Made by a program: the position numbers and the translations under genes. From Acidobacteriota bacterium (GTDB lineage: Bacteria > Acidobacteriota > Blastocatellia > Pyrinomonadales > Pyrinomonadaceae), in the NCBI GenBank assembly GCA_003223935.1, contig QHXQ01000028.1, forward strand, positions 19,865 to 83,864: a stretch of DNA of 64,000 nucleotides, read 5' to 3'. The notes beneath the pieces were generated by a model that worked only from the letters and a program-made list of their open reading frames with translations, was not told the origin of the DNA and did no database searches. Numbering within the stretch: position 1 is the stretch's first letter; every line of letters starts with the position of its first letter. Positions 9,901-17,506 of this stretch are shown here, piece by piece.

Positions 9901-10132
9901 CAGCACGCACACGATTCTCTGGGTCGAACAGTTCGAGTTGCACGCGCGCGCTGAGCGGCTGGCCTGTGTTGTTCTCAAGCGCGAGCGTGAGCTTGGTCTG
10001 TTGATCGTCAAACGAGATTTGCGTGTCGTGTTCGTTGACGCGCAACGCCGCATCATCAGCTGCAACGAAGCGCACGAGCGCGAGCGGACACACTGCCAGA
10101 CAGAGTAGAAGGGCGAGCCATCTACGGCGCAT
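3911..10132 (-). CDS. Giant alpha-2-macroglobulin family protein with inserted modules
   Basis: A 2073-residue exported protein; bacterial macroglobulins trap attacking proteases in the periplasm. The start ATG has GGAGGTGG 4 nt upstream. Residues 1-25 are a signal peptide, followed by beta-rich macroglobulin domains (for example STDKPLYQPGQTLHVRALIF). The thioester motif is GCAEQ with Cys1512. The complement-like helical barrel (GGGFSYWGRGDADLALTAYAV) and a receptor-binding-type C-terminus follow. Two insertions are unusual. About 780-1130 holds three tandem pseudopilin-like motifs (DPWGTPY at 865, DPWGQAY at 955, DPWGHPF at 1050), each followed by an SxGxD...DD-like loop. About 1148-1290 holds a carboxypeptidase-regulatory domain and an Oar-type plug-like stretch (FTNLPSNGRQMKNLALLRPG). 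No pbpC partner is adjacent. Confidence 0.9.
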   Translation of the reverse strand: MRRRWLALLLCLAVCPLALVRFVAADDAALRVNEHDTQISFDDQQTKLTLALENNTGQPLSARVQLELFDPENRVRAATVRAEQINIGASRLTVPLAPSLLSALDDNERAQLLWYRLHYRITQANAGAELVLAEGVVSVSQLQAPDLFELHVAAPRSARSGQTYRAHIHAQRPLTAQPVASVRVEGAVTFDGANGDDVVLKAAGVTDAQGDVALDFKLPREIDDEDAEIKITARRGDFAQTAESEFDFERTAQLLISTDKPLYQPGQTLHVRALIFDPAKHALANTEAQLYISDPEDTTVFNATLKTSRFGVASADWLVPDNTRLGDYRLNVKIEDGCYEDSEATANVRISRYELPNFVVGVKPDRQFYLPGQNAEVEVRADYLFGEPVKRGHVRVVRETERKWNYREQKWDIEEADKYEGETDAAGRFIAHINLKPAQDDFADENYARFRDLTYAAYFTDPTTNRTEQRRFDLRLTHDPIHIYVLEGPSQQARNMPMEFYVSTSYADGTPAPCAVTIREAEENDDAQAHKSSAPALQTIKTNKYGVAKVTGLVLPKHQADGSRQVELQFNARDDKGQSGQHTEEFYPSDDTVVRVATDKALYRPGEPVQVEITANVPELKLGLDVARDALVLRSQLVELHDGRATVTLPFTPEFHDEITIAAYVFGARNGDNDNYDYTAGSRTVLFPRRRDLQLDVQLSKAEYQPGEDAHASFRVRDATGRNAESALGVVVFDEAVEERARTDSEFGTNSFYSLYRYWHGSDALAGFTRNDLNRIDLAQPIPLDLDLVAEILLRDGGLEPRLFGGDDLEANESAIFDKLVKAQLSLLTKTLNGRYDAQSIYPTDEAVMRRLLSVSGVSFNALRDPWGTPYRARFSVERANDVLEIMSAGADKRFDTSDDFVAARFTRPYFRFNGEAINRAGARFHARTGLFIRDAATLKDELAREGINFETLRDPWGQAYRLSFDAVGTQYRIVVESSGPDQRFELANDPQADDVNVWTAVIDYSTDVRAQVDAALMREFDATRHFPQNSAEFNAALARSSVDANALRDPWGHPFYPTFRQDARYTDRVVVQSYAKYGEQPKERTEITPVTESVNYIDLRSAGPDGKEGTTDDFDVASFMRIVTEQAAKDKTPQPTATPVQFIGGSGAISGTITDPQGAVVANATVQAKHSISAQTFSATSDAEGKYLLRNLPAGIYTVVFSMAGFKDLTFTDVPVHSSSLTKLDGMLQVGSIAETVEITSSGATVVDATTSQVTRQFTNLPSNGRQMKNLALLRPGVNLVTKSGETATPRLREYFPETLLWQPSLETDRSGRAQLSFKLADNITTWKLSVFGSTEDGQVGAVEREIRAFQPFFVEHDPPRILTEGDEIMLPVVLRNYLDKPQQVSVQIKPADWFTLLTDGERHANVPAGDATRELFGFRAIASVKDGKQRVTAIGRDASDAIERPVNVHPDGEEIAQSNVQLINGSGMLDVSVPANAIPRSAHAELKLYPNLMTHVIESVEAIMERPYGCAEQTISSTYPSLLVLRHYKHLHGDDAGRPAVAVKAEKYLRAGYERLLSYRAPGGGFSYWGRGDADLALTAYAVRFLEDASPFIEVDEDVLQAARTWLVQQQQQDGSWPASEWDKKQSGRRTLLLTAYIARVLAMHKDDADKTKTPTQPASSQSPTQISPMSAQATSKDPARAPRPTPLAHALAFLAGHLDDVDEPYFIAAYTLAAIDGGAPPDAIVKATAKLRALAHEEAGGAYWALETNTPFYGWGLAGRIETTALVVQALTKTAGSRQQAVGSGQPEQADSLPVDDLANRGLIFLLRNKDAHGVWLSTQATVNVLDALVALSPERGAGASGHESAPASRAVETVEVFVNGQRAGTLDLPSDERFDAPLALDLSRSIASGLNRIEIRRASGASKTVAQIVTTYYVPWSVHATEAMQHASALVSNTLRLAVNFDKTRAAAGEEVTCRVEAERIGFSGYGMMLAEVGLPPGADVDRASLERAMKESGWDLNGYDILPDRLIVYLWPRAGGTHFTFNFRPRYGLNAQTAPSVLYDYYNPEARMVLAPTRFNVVERQQTQQARQ
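4764..4803 (-). repeat. Heptamer array inside the macroglobulin gene
   Basis: Five 7-nt units run in tandem (plus strand CGGCTGC, CCACTGC, CCACTGC, CTGCTGC, CTACTGC). They stay in frame and encode a Gln/Ser/Gly-rich linker (GSRQQAVGSGQPEQ) in the C-terminal half of the protein. The same unit family (GGCAGTA on one strand) lies upstream of purA at 56620-56652. Confidence 0.75.
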
Positions 10133-10219
10133 GGGCCACCTCCGAATCTGGCGCTGTGATGCAGGTGAGCTAACGCTTGGTTGTTACAGGCGCATGCGAA
10201 CAGGGAAAATTTTTGAGCA

Positions 10220-10238
10220 TGCATGATCTTGACATGCA
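10220..10238. promoter_or_regulatory. Short palindrome upstream of the macroglobulin gene
   Basis: TGCATG and CATGCA form a perfect 6-bp inverted repeat around a 7-nt spacer, about 90 nt upstream of the macroglobulin start codon. It has the size of a dimeric regulator site. The rest of the gap 10144-10354 shows nothing else I can name. Confidence 0.25.
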
Positions 10239-10354
10239 CAATAGACGATGACGGCAAGTGAGGCCCATGTTTATCCGTAACGCGCTGCCGTGTGCCAATA
10301 GGTTAGAGCAAAATGGATCGCTTCGTAGATTCGCATGCGGCTCGACCGAAAGCT

Positions 10355-13300
10355 TCAACGGGCCGTTGCGTCCGCTTCCGGCAGCAGTTTGGTCTGCGGT
10401 GCGGGATGCTCAGTTGTGTCGTAAAGTCTGACGGAGCCATCTTTATTGCCTGTGGCAATGGTCTGACCATCGGGCGCGAAGGCCACGACGAACACCGCGC
10501 CGCCTTGCCCTTTGAACTCAGCCACTTCCTGTCGCGACTCAACAGCCCAGAGCCGAACGCTGCCATCATCGCTCGACGTGGCGATGCGTCGGCCGTCGGG
10601 TGAAAAGGCGAGATAAGAGATCGGGCCTATGTGTCCTTCAAGCGTGGCGAGCAGTTGGCCCGTCGTTGCGTCCCAGAGTTTTACCAGATTATCTGCGTCG
10701 CCCGTCGCCAACAGCTTGCCATCGGGCGAGAAGGCGACGGCTCTAACCTCTCTCGGATTTCTGAGGATCATGTGCTCCTGCCCGGTCACCACATCCCAGA
10801 GCTTGATGGTCTCATCGTGGCTAGCAGTGGCGAGCAGTTTACCATCGGGCGAGAAGGCCACAGACTCGACCGGCTTGTAATGTCCCTTGAGCGTCACGCG
10901 CTCTTGATACGTCTGGGCATCCCAAAGCTTGACTGTGCCATCAGAGCCGCTCGTGGCTATAAGCTGACCGTGCGGCGCAAACGCAACCGCGTAAACTTGT
11001 GTTTGGTGTTTGAGCACCCCCAACGCAGTTCCGGTCTTAACATCCCACAACTCAACTCCATTTGGGCGCGCTGAAGCGAGCACCTGCCCATCGGGGGAAA
11101 AGGCCACGTTGAAAATGCCGCCACTCGATTTGAGCGACAGACGTTCGCGGCCCGTTGCAGTGTCCCAAAGCGCTAGGCTCTGCCCGCCCGTACCACTGCC
11201 ACCGATAGCTAAAGTTCGCCCGTCAGGTGAAAATGCGAGGCCGTTAATTATGCCCCGAAAATAACCGAAGGTGCGCCAGTCCGGTTCATGCTCTGCCGCC
11301 CAGACCTTCAACGCTTCGTCCGCGCCGAAGGTCGTAAGGTGCTGCCCGTCCGCTGAAAACTTGAGCGATAAGACCGCGCCTTTGTGACCCTTCAGCACCG
11401 TCAAAGGCTCAGGCGCTTTCTGCGAAGCCGGCCGGTAGGAGTTAATGCTTATGTTCGCAACCGGCAAGGCGGGGAGCCATTGCGCGGTTAAGATATTCGT
11501 GACCGGGTCGCGCCCCGGCTGATAGACAGCCGGTTGCAACCAACTCGGCAGAGAGGTGGGCGGCGCGGCAGCAGTTTTCTTCGGCGCTTGCTCCGGTTGT
11601 GTTGGTTGCGGGCTGACGTTGGGCACGGCCCAGACACAGATCGTCTTATCGGCACTCGTGGTCGCAAGTCTCCGGCCGTCGGGTGCGAAAGCGATAGAGG
11701 TGATTTCTTGTGTGAGTTTAGCAATGCTTGAGCCAAGCCGCTGCCCTGTGCTTGTGTCCCAGAGCCGCACCGTGTGGTCGGCGCAACCGGCGGCAAGGAT
11801 GCGGCCGTCGGGCGAGAAGGCGAGCAGCGTGATCGCACTTTCAGCCGCATTTATGGTGGCAACGGGTGCTATTGATTGCTCGGTAGTCGCTGATGCGGGC
11901 ACAACCCAGAGCTTGATTACCTCGTCAGCACCGGCGCTCGCAAGCAGCTTGCCGTTGGGGGCGAAACTTAAAGCGAAAATATCACCCGTGTGGCCTGACA
12001 GCGTGGCAAACTCACGTCCGCTGTTTACGTACCATAACCTCACCGGATGCGTTGCCCCGAAGCCGCCGCGAACACCGGTGGCAAAGAGCCGGCCGTCAGG
12101 TGAAAACGCAACGGCTCCAACCACGAGCGGCTCTTCAGTCTCTTGGATCAATTCTGCTGCTGGACTTGCCGGTTTGTAGGCAATCTCCCGTACTGTCTCC
12201 CCATGTTCATTCTGGGTTGGAGTGGTCTCCTTCGGTGCCGTATCTTCGTGGCTGAACGTCCGAATGATTTGGCCCGTGCGCGCATCTAGCAAGGCGGCTG
12301 CGCCCTGATGCCCGGTGACGAGTTTTGTGCCGTCTGGCGATAAGGCGAGCGCCTGAACGGTCGGGTCGTTGATCTGGAGCTTGTACATCCGGTAATCAGC
12401 CGAAGCGATGAACTGACCAGTATGTGCATCCCACACACTGACGAGGCTCTGTTCTTTCTTGTTCTCAACAGCACTCGCGACGACCAGCCGCGCGCCGTCG
12501 CCGGAGAACGCTGTCAGATAAGGTGTGCCACGCAGGGTCTGAGCCGGTAGGGCATGCGTGGTTAAAGTGCCATGCGAGAGACGCCAGAGATAATGCCACT
12601 CAAAGCCGCGCACATCCTCGTCAGCATCTATGGCATGCGCGGTATCCTCTGTCGGTTGATAATTGCTCAGTAACTTCTGCACCCGATCCACGTTGCCATC
12701 ATTCCAAGCCTGCTGCGCTTGACTCATATGCACAGCGTAGAGTAGGCGGCGGGTCTGCTGTTCCGCTAGCTTGGCCTGCTGCGCAGTTTGCATTGCTTGA
12801 ACCTGACCGCGCACGGCCGCCAAACTTCTCTCATTTGCGAGGCGCGTCTGAATCACAGCTTGCTCGGCCTTCTTGCGCTGTGTTTCTGCTTCGGTGCGTT
12901 GCTGCTGCGCAACCTGCGTCTCTGCCTCGGCCTCCTTCAGTGCTTTTTCGGCTGTGCCCTGCGCCTGCTCAGCTTTTTGCCGTTCCTGTGTCGCTTCTGC
13001 GAGTGCGCGCCGTGCTTCCTCGGCGTTGCGGTCGGCGCGCTGCGCTTCCGCTTCGGCACGATTGCGCGCTTGCACAGCCTGTCGCTGTTGACTGAAGGCA
13101 TAGAGCGAGAGCACGCCCATGACTGCGAGGACAATGGTGGCATAGAGTGCCGCGCGCATGATGCCGCGCCGGTAGGCAGCGCGTTGGCGTTGCAGTTCGG
13201 CGTCGGGCATGTTGGCGTTGATCCACTCGCGGTCGAAGACGCGGTAGTAAATTCGATTGCGGACGTAATGATAGCCTGCGGTGATGCGCGTGATACCTGA

Positions 13301-14293
13301 CAGACGCAGGATGCTGACGCGCGGGTTGGTCTCGTCATCGCGCACGCGCCGCTTGTGGGTGCGGACTTGCGCGTAGAGATCGAGCAGCGCGGCGCGGTCG
13401 GCTTCATCGCTGCGCAACAGGCGCTCGCGCACGAAGAGCAGATTGTCGTCGCGCTCGCGCGCCCGCGCGGAGAGAAACAGATCTTCACATAGCTGGTCAA
13501 CGCCGCTCGGACTCTTGATCGTCTCGTCTTCGGCGACCGCTTGGCAGAGGCGCTGCGTGAGATAAGGATGGCCGCCCGTCCAGTAGAGAATGCGGTGGAG
13601 CAATTGCGCGCCGAATTCCGGCGGCCGATTCAGCCCGGCGGCGAGCGGCGCGGCCTCTTGTTCGGTGAAATCTGTGAGTTCGATCCGTTGACCGATGTTG
13701 AAGGGCGTGGTGCGCGTGTCGCTGATCAAATCCGATGGCGTGGCCACGCCGAGCAGGCAGAAGGTTAGACGCTGCAACTCTACGTCCTGTGTCCGCCGGT
13801 TGTAGCACTCGCGGATCGCGGCGAAGAACTCGTCGGTCGAGAAAGGCAGACTGCGCACCGCATCAATCTCGTCAACGAAGATGACGATGCGCCCCTTAAT
13901 TCGTTCGAGCACGACCTCGCGGATCGCGCGCATCCAACGCTGCAAAGGCCCCGTGCGCTCGTTCTCGAGCCAGAAGTCTTCGAGTTCGTCTTCGAGCTTC
14001 AACTGCCGGCCCGCGCTGCTCAAGAGGCCGTCATACCACTGCTCGGCCGTCAAGTTCTGCCCGACCGCAGTCAGATCAAGCACCGCTACCGCCATGCCTT
14101 CATCGCGCAGACGCGCCGCCGTCTGCACCATCAGAGACGACTTGCCCATCTGCCGCGACGTGAGCACGTAACAGAAACGTCCCGCGCCCAAGCCCGCATA
14201 CAGATCATCGTCCGCCTGTCGCTTCACATAAGACGGCGCATTGCGCTGCAACGTGCCGCCCGTTACATAGAAGTTGGTTTGTGCTGCGCTCAT
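10355..14293 (-). CDS. AAA-like ATPase fused to WD40 propellers
   Basis: 1312 residues. Residues 1-290 are an AAA-like (AAA_35 type) ATPase: Walker A SRQMGKSSL at 46-54, Walker B RIVIFVDEIDA at 135-145, and the family signatures TPFNIGQRIELTDFT and GGHPYLTQRL. A membrane segment lies at about 380-400, followed by a long Gln/Glu/Ala coiled coil to about 520. More than a dozen WD40 repeats then run from about 580 to the end (FSPDGKLLATxxxDxTIKLWD pattern), enough for two propellers. It is 61 nt downstream of the cyclase-TIR-ATPase gene on the same strand, and both share the same ATPase signatures. The pair is probably co-transcribed: a membrane-anchored ATPase and scaffold, perhaps with a sensing role. 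The function is inferred, not known. Confidence 0.85.
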   Translation of the reverse strand: MSAAQTNFYVTGGTLQRNAPSYVKRQADDDLYAGLGAGRFCYVLTSRQMGKSSLMVQTAARLRDEGMAVAVLDLTAVGQNLTAEQWYDGLLSSAGRQLKLEDELEDFWLENERTGPLQRWMRAIREVVLERIKGRIVIFVDEIDAVRSLPFSTDEFFAAIRECYNRRTQDVELQRLTFCLLGVATPSDLISDTRTTPFNIGQRIELTDFTEQEAAPLAAGLNRPPEFGAQLLHRILYWTGGHPYLTQRLCQAVAEDETIKSPSGVDQLCEDLFLSARARERDDNLLFVRERLLRSDEADRAALLDLYAQVRTHKRRVRDDETNPRVSILRLSGITRITAGYHYVRNRIYYRVFDREWINANMPDAELQRQRAAYRRGIMRAALYATIVLAVMGVLSLYAFSQQRQAVQARNRAEAEAQRADRNAEEARRALAEATQERQKAEQAQGTAEKALKEAEAETQVAQQQRTEAETQRKKAEQAVIQTRLANERSLAAVRGQVQAMQTAQQAKLAEQQTRRLLYAVHMSQAQQAWNDGNVDRVQKLLSNYQPTEDTAHAIDADEDVRGFEWHYLWRLSHGTLTTHALPAQTLRGTPYLTAFSGDGARLVVASAVENKKEQSLVSVWDAHTGQFIASADYRMYKLQINDPTVQALALSPDGTKLVTGHQGAAALLDARTGQIIRTFSHEDTAPKETTPTQNEHGETVREIAYKPASPAAELIQETEEPLVVGAVAFSPDGRLFATGVRGGFGATHPVRLWYVNSGREFATLSGHTGDIFALSFAPNGKLLASAGADEVIKLWVVPASATTEQSIAPVATINAAESAITLLAFSPDGRILAAGCADHTVRLWDTSTGQRLGSSIAKLTQEITSIAFAPDGRRLATTSADKTICVWAVPNVSPQPTQPEQAPKKTAAAPPTSLPSWLQPAVYQPGRDPVTNILTAQWLPALPVANISINSYRPASQKAPEPLTVLKGHKGAVLSLKFSADGQHLTTFGADEALKVWAAEHEPDWRTFGYFRGIINGLAFSPDGRTLAIGGSGTGGQSLALWDTATGRERLSLKSSGGIFNVAFSPDGQVLASARPNGVELWDVKTGTALGVLKHQTQVYAVAFAPHGQLIATSGSDGTVKLWDAQTYQERVTLKGHYKPVESVAFSPDGKLLATASHDETIKLWDVVTGQEHMILRNPREVRAVAFSPDGKLLATGDADNLVKLWDATTGQLLATLEGHIGPISYLAFSPDGRRIATSSDDGSVRLWAVESRQEVAEFKGQGGAVFVVAFAPDGQTIATGNKDGSVRLYDTTEHPAPQTKLLPEADATAR

Positions 14294-14354
14294 ATTGATT
14301 GGCTTTCAAGCGTAAACGTTGTCGAGTTAAGCACAGGCGCGTGCCTTCGTGTGC

Positions 14355-16544
14355 TTACAGGAGATGACGTTCGAGATATGTCGCGTAGAGTTGGCAGCGT
14401 GGTTTGGCGTCGCGGGCGGAATCGCCCGACATGACGCCGGCGCTGCGCAGTCGATAGAAGGCTTCGGCGGTCGAGCAGGGCCGGCCGCGCAGGACTTCGC
14501 GCGCGGCATCGCAGAGCACCGTGTCGCGCGCAAGCAGCACGAGGATGCGGCGCAGGTGATCGCCAAACGGGCCTTCGTCGCGGTCGGCTGTCGCTTCAAA
14601 CGCGGCGAGTGTTAGTCCGTGCGTCTTCATGTCGTAGAGGCCGCGATGGACAAGATAAGGATGGCCTGCGACCAGACGATAGTAGCGCGCGATGTCGGAC
14701 TGGCCGGCGAGCGGTGCGCCGAAGCGTTGGTTCAACTCGGCGACCTGCTCGAAGGTGAAGTCTTTGAGTTCGAGGCGCGTGCCGACGTTGAAGGGCGATT
14801 GATTCGGATCGGTGATGAAGAGATGCGCTTCGGTTGCATAGACGATGGCGAGCGTTAGACGCTCCCAAGGCGAAGCTGGATCGAGCGCGCGCTCATTATG
14901 CCAAGAGCGAAAGAGACCGAAGACCTCGCTGCCAAAATCGCACGAGAACAGACGATCAACTTCATCCATCGCCCAGACGAGCGGTGCAGACAGACTGCCC
15001 AACACGTGCCGGCGCATGTAGCGCGCGAAGTTGATGCTCGGGCCGCGCTTCGGATTCCACTCTTCTTCGGGCGTAACATCAAGATCGAGTTGATCGCAGA
15101 TCAGTTGTGCGAGCGTCTGAAAGAACGTTTCGATTGAGGCGAGTTGGGTAGAGTTGAGAATCTGAAAATCTGTGACGACCACCTTCGCGCCCGCCTGTCG
15201 TGCTTGTCTGACGCCGCGCGCTAAGAGTGAAGTCTTGCCCATCTGCCGCGCGCCTTTGACGAGTACGATGCTGTCGCGCCGTTTGAGCGCGCGCAGGAAC
15301 TCGTCGTCCGTCTCGCGCACGATGTAGAGCTTGTCGTCGGGCAACATGCCGCCGCCCGGCTCTCTAATCTCTGTGGGCGCGACCGCTTCAGGCTCAGGCC
15401 CGCGCAGTGACTTCAAAACTTCCGCGACCAACGACTCGTCGTTCTGCGGCTCGCGCCAGAGGAAATACTGGAGCGGCGCGAGGATGCTGCCAAGCGGATC
15501 GGGGAGCGCGCCCTCGTAGTCAATCCGCACGGGCAGGATGCGCGGGCTGCCTTGCTGTTGTTGCGCCGCTTCGTGTGCGATCTGAACTTCGTAAGCGAGC
15601 ATCTCGCTCTGCGCCGAAGCCTGCGAGATGATGGGGACGACCGCATCGGCCGTGCGCACCTGTCGCTCAATCTCTTTCGCCCACTCGACGCCGATTGAGA
15701 GATGTCGATCAATGAAGATGTTGTAGTCGTGCGCCTGTAGCTCGCGCTCCAACAGTTTCAAGACGTGCTCATCCGGCTGCGCGTTACGTTTGTAGAGCAA
15801 AGCCACGCGCAGACCTTTCGCGTCCGCTTCAACCGCGCTGGTGACGGCCGCGCCAAGCAGTTCATGCTTTTCGTGCGGCGTTGCAACTTGCGCGGCGGGC
15901 GTTTGCTGCGACTGCTGCTGCGATGGTTGTTGCGGTTGTGGTTGCTGCTGCGTCTGTTCGCGTTGCTTCCGCAGTTTCTCCGGCATGGCGGCGTTGCCGT
16001 GCTCGTCCGTATAGACGTTGAAGACGTGCACGCGCACGCCGTGTTTGACTTCCGTTTCGCCGAGGTCGTGCAACTGCTTGACCCAAGTGCTGAGTTGGCC
16101 GAGCACTTCGGCAACAGCTTCGGAGACGAGGATGTGACCGGCGTCGCCGCAGTCCATCACGCGCTGCGCCATGTTGATGCCGCCGCCCGCGACGTTCTTG
16201 TTCGTGTTGATATCTGCGACGCGATAGACCGGCCCCGTATGCACGCCCATGCGCAACTGCAACTCAGGATTGAGCCGCAAGGCGCGGCTCACTTCGAGCG
16301 CGCAACGCAAAGCTGATTCAGCATCGCCGAAGAAGACGAGCGCCATGCCGTCGCCCGTCGGCAGCCGGATCAGTTGATCGTTGGCTTCGGCGCGGCGGAA
16401 CTCGTTCGTTGCGCGCACGAGTTGATTGAGTCGTTGCAGCGTGGCGGTCTGCTCGTCCATCGGCAGCTTGGAGTAGCCGACAATGTCTGTGAAGAGCACG
16501 TGGGCGATCTCAAGTCTGAGCGATTCGTTGATCTCGGATGACAT
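14355..16544 (-). CDS. Nucleotide cyclase-TIR-AAA ATPase fusion
   Basis: 729 residues with three domains. Residues 10-178 are a class III nucleotide cyclase with metal Asp20 (FTDIVGYS), metal Asp65 ([10 protein letters not shown]), and Asn124 and Arg128 (GINMAQRV). The Asp or Thr that usually selects the base just before the Asn is a Gly here. A Gln-rich linker spans about 195-225. Residues 243-380 are a TIR domain ([30 protein letters not shown]). Glu319 falls where NADase-type TIR domains keep their catalytic Glu. Residues 400-729 are an AAA-like ATPase: Walker [12 protein letters not shown] at 431-441, Walker [25 protein letters not shown] and [10 protein letters not shown]. It is first in an apparent two-gene operon. 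A signalling or defence role is plausible but unproven. Confidence 0.87.
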   Translation of the reverse strand: MSSEINESLRLEIAHVLFTDIVGYSKLPMDEQTATLQRLNQLVRATNEFRRAEANDQLIRLPTGDGMALVFFGDAESALRCALEVSRALRLNPELQLRMGVHTGPVYRVADINTNKNVAGGGINMAQRVMDCGDAGHILVSEAVAEVLGQLSTWVKQLHDLGETEVKHGVRVHVFNVYTDEHGNAAMPEKLRKQREQTQQQPQPQQPSQQQSQQTPAAQVATPHEKHELLGAAVTSAVEADAKGLRVALLYKRNAQPDEHVLKLLERELQAHDYNIFIDRHLSIGVEWAKEIERQVRTADAVVPIISQASAQSEMLAYEVQIAHEAAQQQQGSPRILPVRIDYEGALPDPLGSILAPLQYFLWREPQNDESLVAEVLKSLRGPEPEAVAPTEIREPGGGMLPDDKLYIVRETDDEFLRALKRRDSIVLVKGARQMGKTSLLARGVRQARQAGAKVVVTDFQILNSTQLASIETFFQTLAQLICDQLDLDVTPEEEWNPKRGPSINFARYMRRHVLGSLSAPLVWAMDEVDRLFSCDFGSEVFGLFRSWHNERALDPASPWERLTLAIVYATEAHLFITDPNQSPFNVGTRLELKDFTFEQVAELNQRFGAPLAGQSDIARYYRLVAGHPYLVHRGLYDMKTHGLTLAAFEATADRDEGPFGDHLRRILVLLARDTVLCDAAREVLRGRPCSTAEAFYRLRSAGVMSGDSARDAKPRCQLYATYLERHLL

Positions 16545-16921
16545 GCGTAAAGCCCCGCTCGCGCAGGTCGGATGAAGAAACGAAAATGTGAACCGGCAGG
16601 GCGGCCTTCGAGGCTGCGAATTATTGATCGGTCGGCGAGTGCGCCGAGACGGTGTGCGGCGTTTCTCGTGCCGATTCGCCTTAACTAGACGACGCGAATT
16701 CTATCACCGACCACAGCAAGCAACAAGATGCACGCTCACACGCGCGGCTGAAATTTTACGTGCTGCCTGATGCAACCCGTCTGGCCCTGCCGGCTTCCAA
16801 GCGGCAACACGGCGGAAGAAGTGTCCGAAAAATTTTGGCCCTCCGAGCATCTCTTTTTTCGCCCCTGCGGTAATAACTCTACGGAAGCAAGCCACGAGGG
16901 CCGGGAACGAGCCGAAGCAGT
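16545..16921. other. Divergent intergenic region
   Basis: A 377-nt gap between the divergent cyclase-TIR gene and the ECF sigma gene. No gene is seen. It must hold both promoters. An A/T-rich patch at about 16829-16860 (GAAAAATTTTGG, then CTCTTTTTTCG) lies about 65-90 nt upstream of the sigma gene and may be part of its leader or autoregulated promoter. Confidence 0.4.
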
Positions 16922-17506
16922 TTGCCTGATCGAACGACAGACGAAGCCCTGCTCGCGCGTGCGTGCCAAGGCGAAGAGGCCGCGTTTCTCGCGCTCTACG
17001 AACGCTATCGCGATCCGATCTATCGCTTCGCTTATCGCCTGCTCGGCTCGGCCGTGCTCGCGGAAGATGTAACGCACGACTGCTTTCTCAGCTTGCTCCG
17101 CCGGCCCGAAGCTTTCGATCCAACGCGCGCAGCACTGCGCACGTACCTGTACGCGGCCGTGCGCAATCTCGCGCTTAAACAGTTTCGCCGCCCGCGTCTT
17201 GAGGTCACGCTTGATGATCTGCAAGCCGAGCCGCCCGCGACCGAAGCGCAGCAACCTTTGCGCCAACTGCTCGCGGCCGAACTGAGCGAAGCAGTGCGCC
17301 GTGCGATTGATGGTCTGCCGCAATTGCAACGCGAGGCGTTGATTCTGTTTGAGTATGAAGAGTTGAGTCTCGCAGAGATCGCTGCGGTGGTTGAAGCAGA
17401 CGTGGGCGCGGTCAAAGCCAGACTCGCGCGTGCGCGCGAGAACTTACGTCGAGAGCTTGCGCCGTACCTTGCGGGCGGCACTGGTGAGCGGGAGTTGGAA
17501 AAGTGA
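16922..17506 (+). CDS. ECF-type RNA polymerase sigma factor
   Basis: A 194-residue alternative sigma factor. Region 2 runs from about 10 to 85 (FLALYERYRDPIYRFAYRLLG, then EDVTHDCFLSLL), and region 4 from about 115 to 180 (LPQLQREALILFEYEELSLAEIA, then VKARLARARENLRREL). The start is TTG; no strong ribosome binding site is visible, so the exact start is uncertain. Its stop overlaps the next gene's GTG start by 4 nt, so the two are translationally coupled. The downstream protein lies where an anti-sigma factor normally would. Confidence 0.9.
   Translation: MPDRTTDEALLARACQGEEAAFLALYERYRDPIYRFAYRLLGSAVLAEDVTHDCFLSLLRRPEAFDPTRAALRTYLYAAVRNLALKQFRRPRLEVTLDDLQAEPPATEAQQPLRQLLAAELSEAVRRAIDGLPQLQREALILFEYEELSLAEIAAVVEADVGAVKARLARARENLRRELAPYLAGGTGERELEK

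Noticed and set aside
10355..16544. Calling the cyclase-TIR gene a Pycsar, CBASS or Thoeris system
   Set aside because: Domain order, the extra ATPase and the lack of a recognisable separate effector do not match these systems, so only a possible defence role is claimed.
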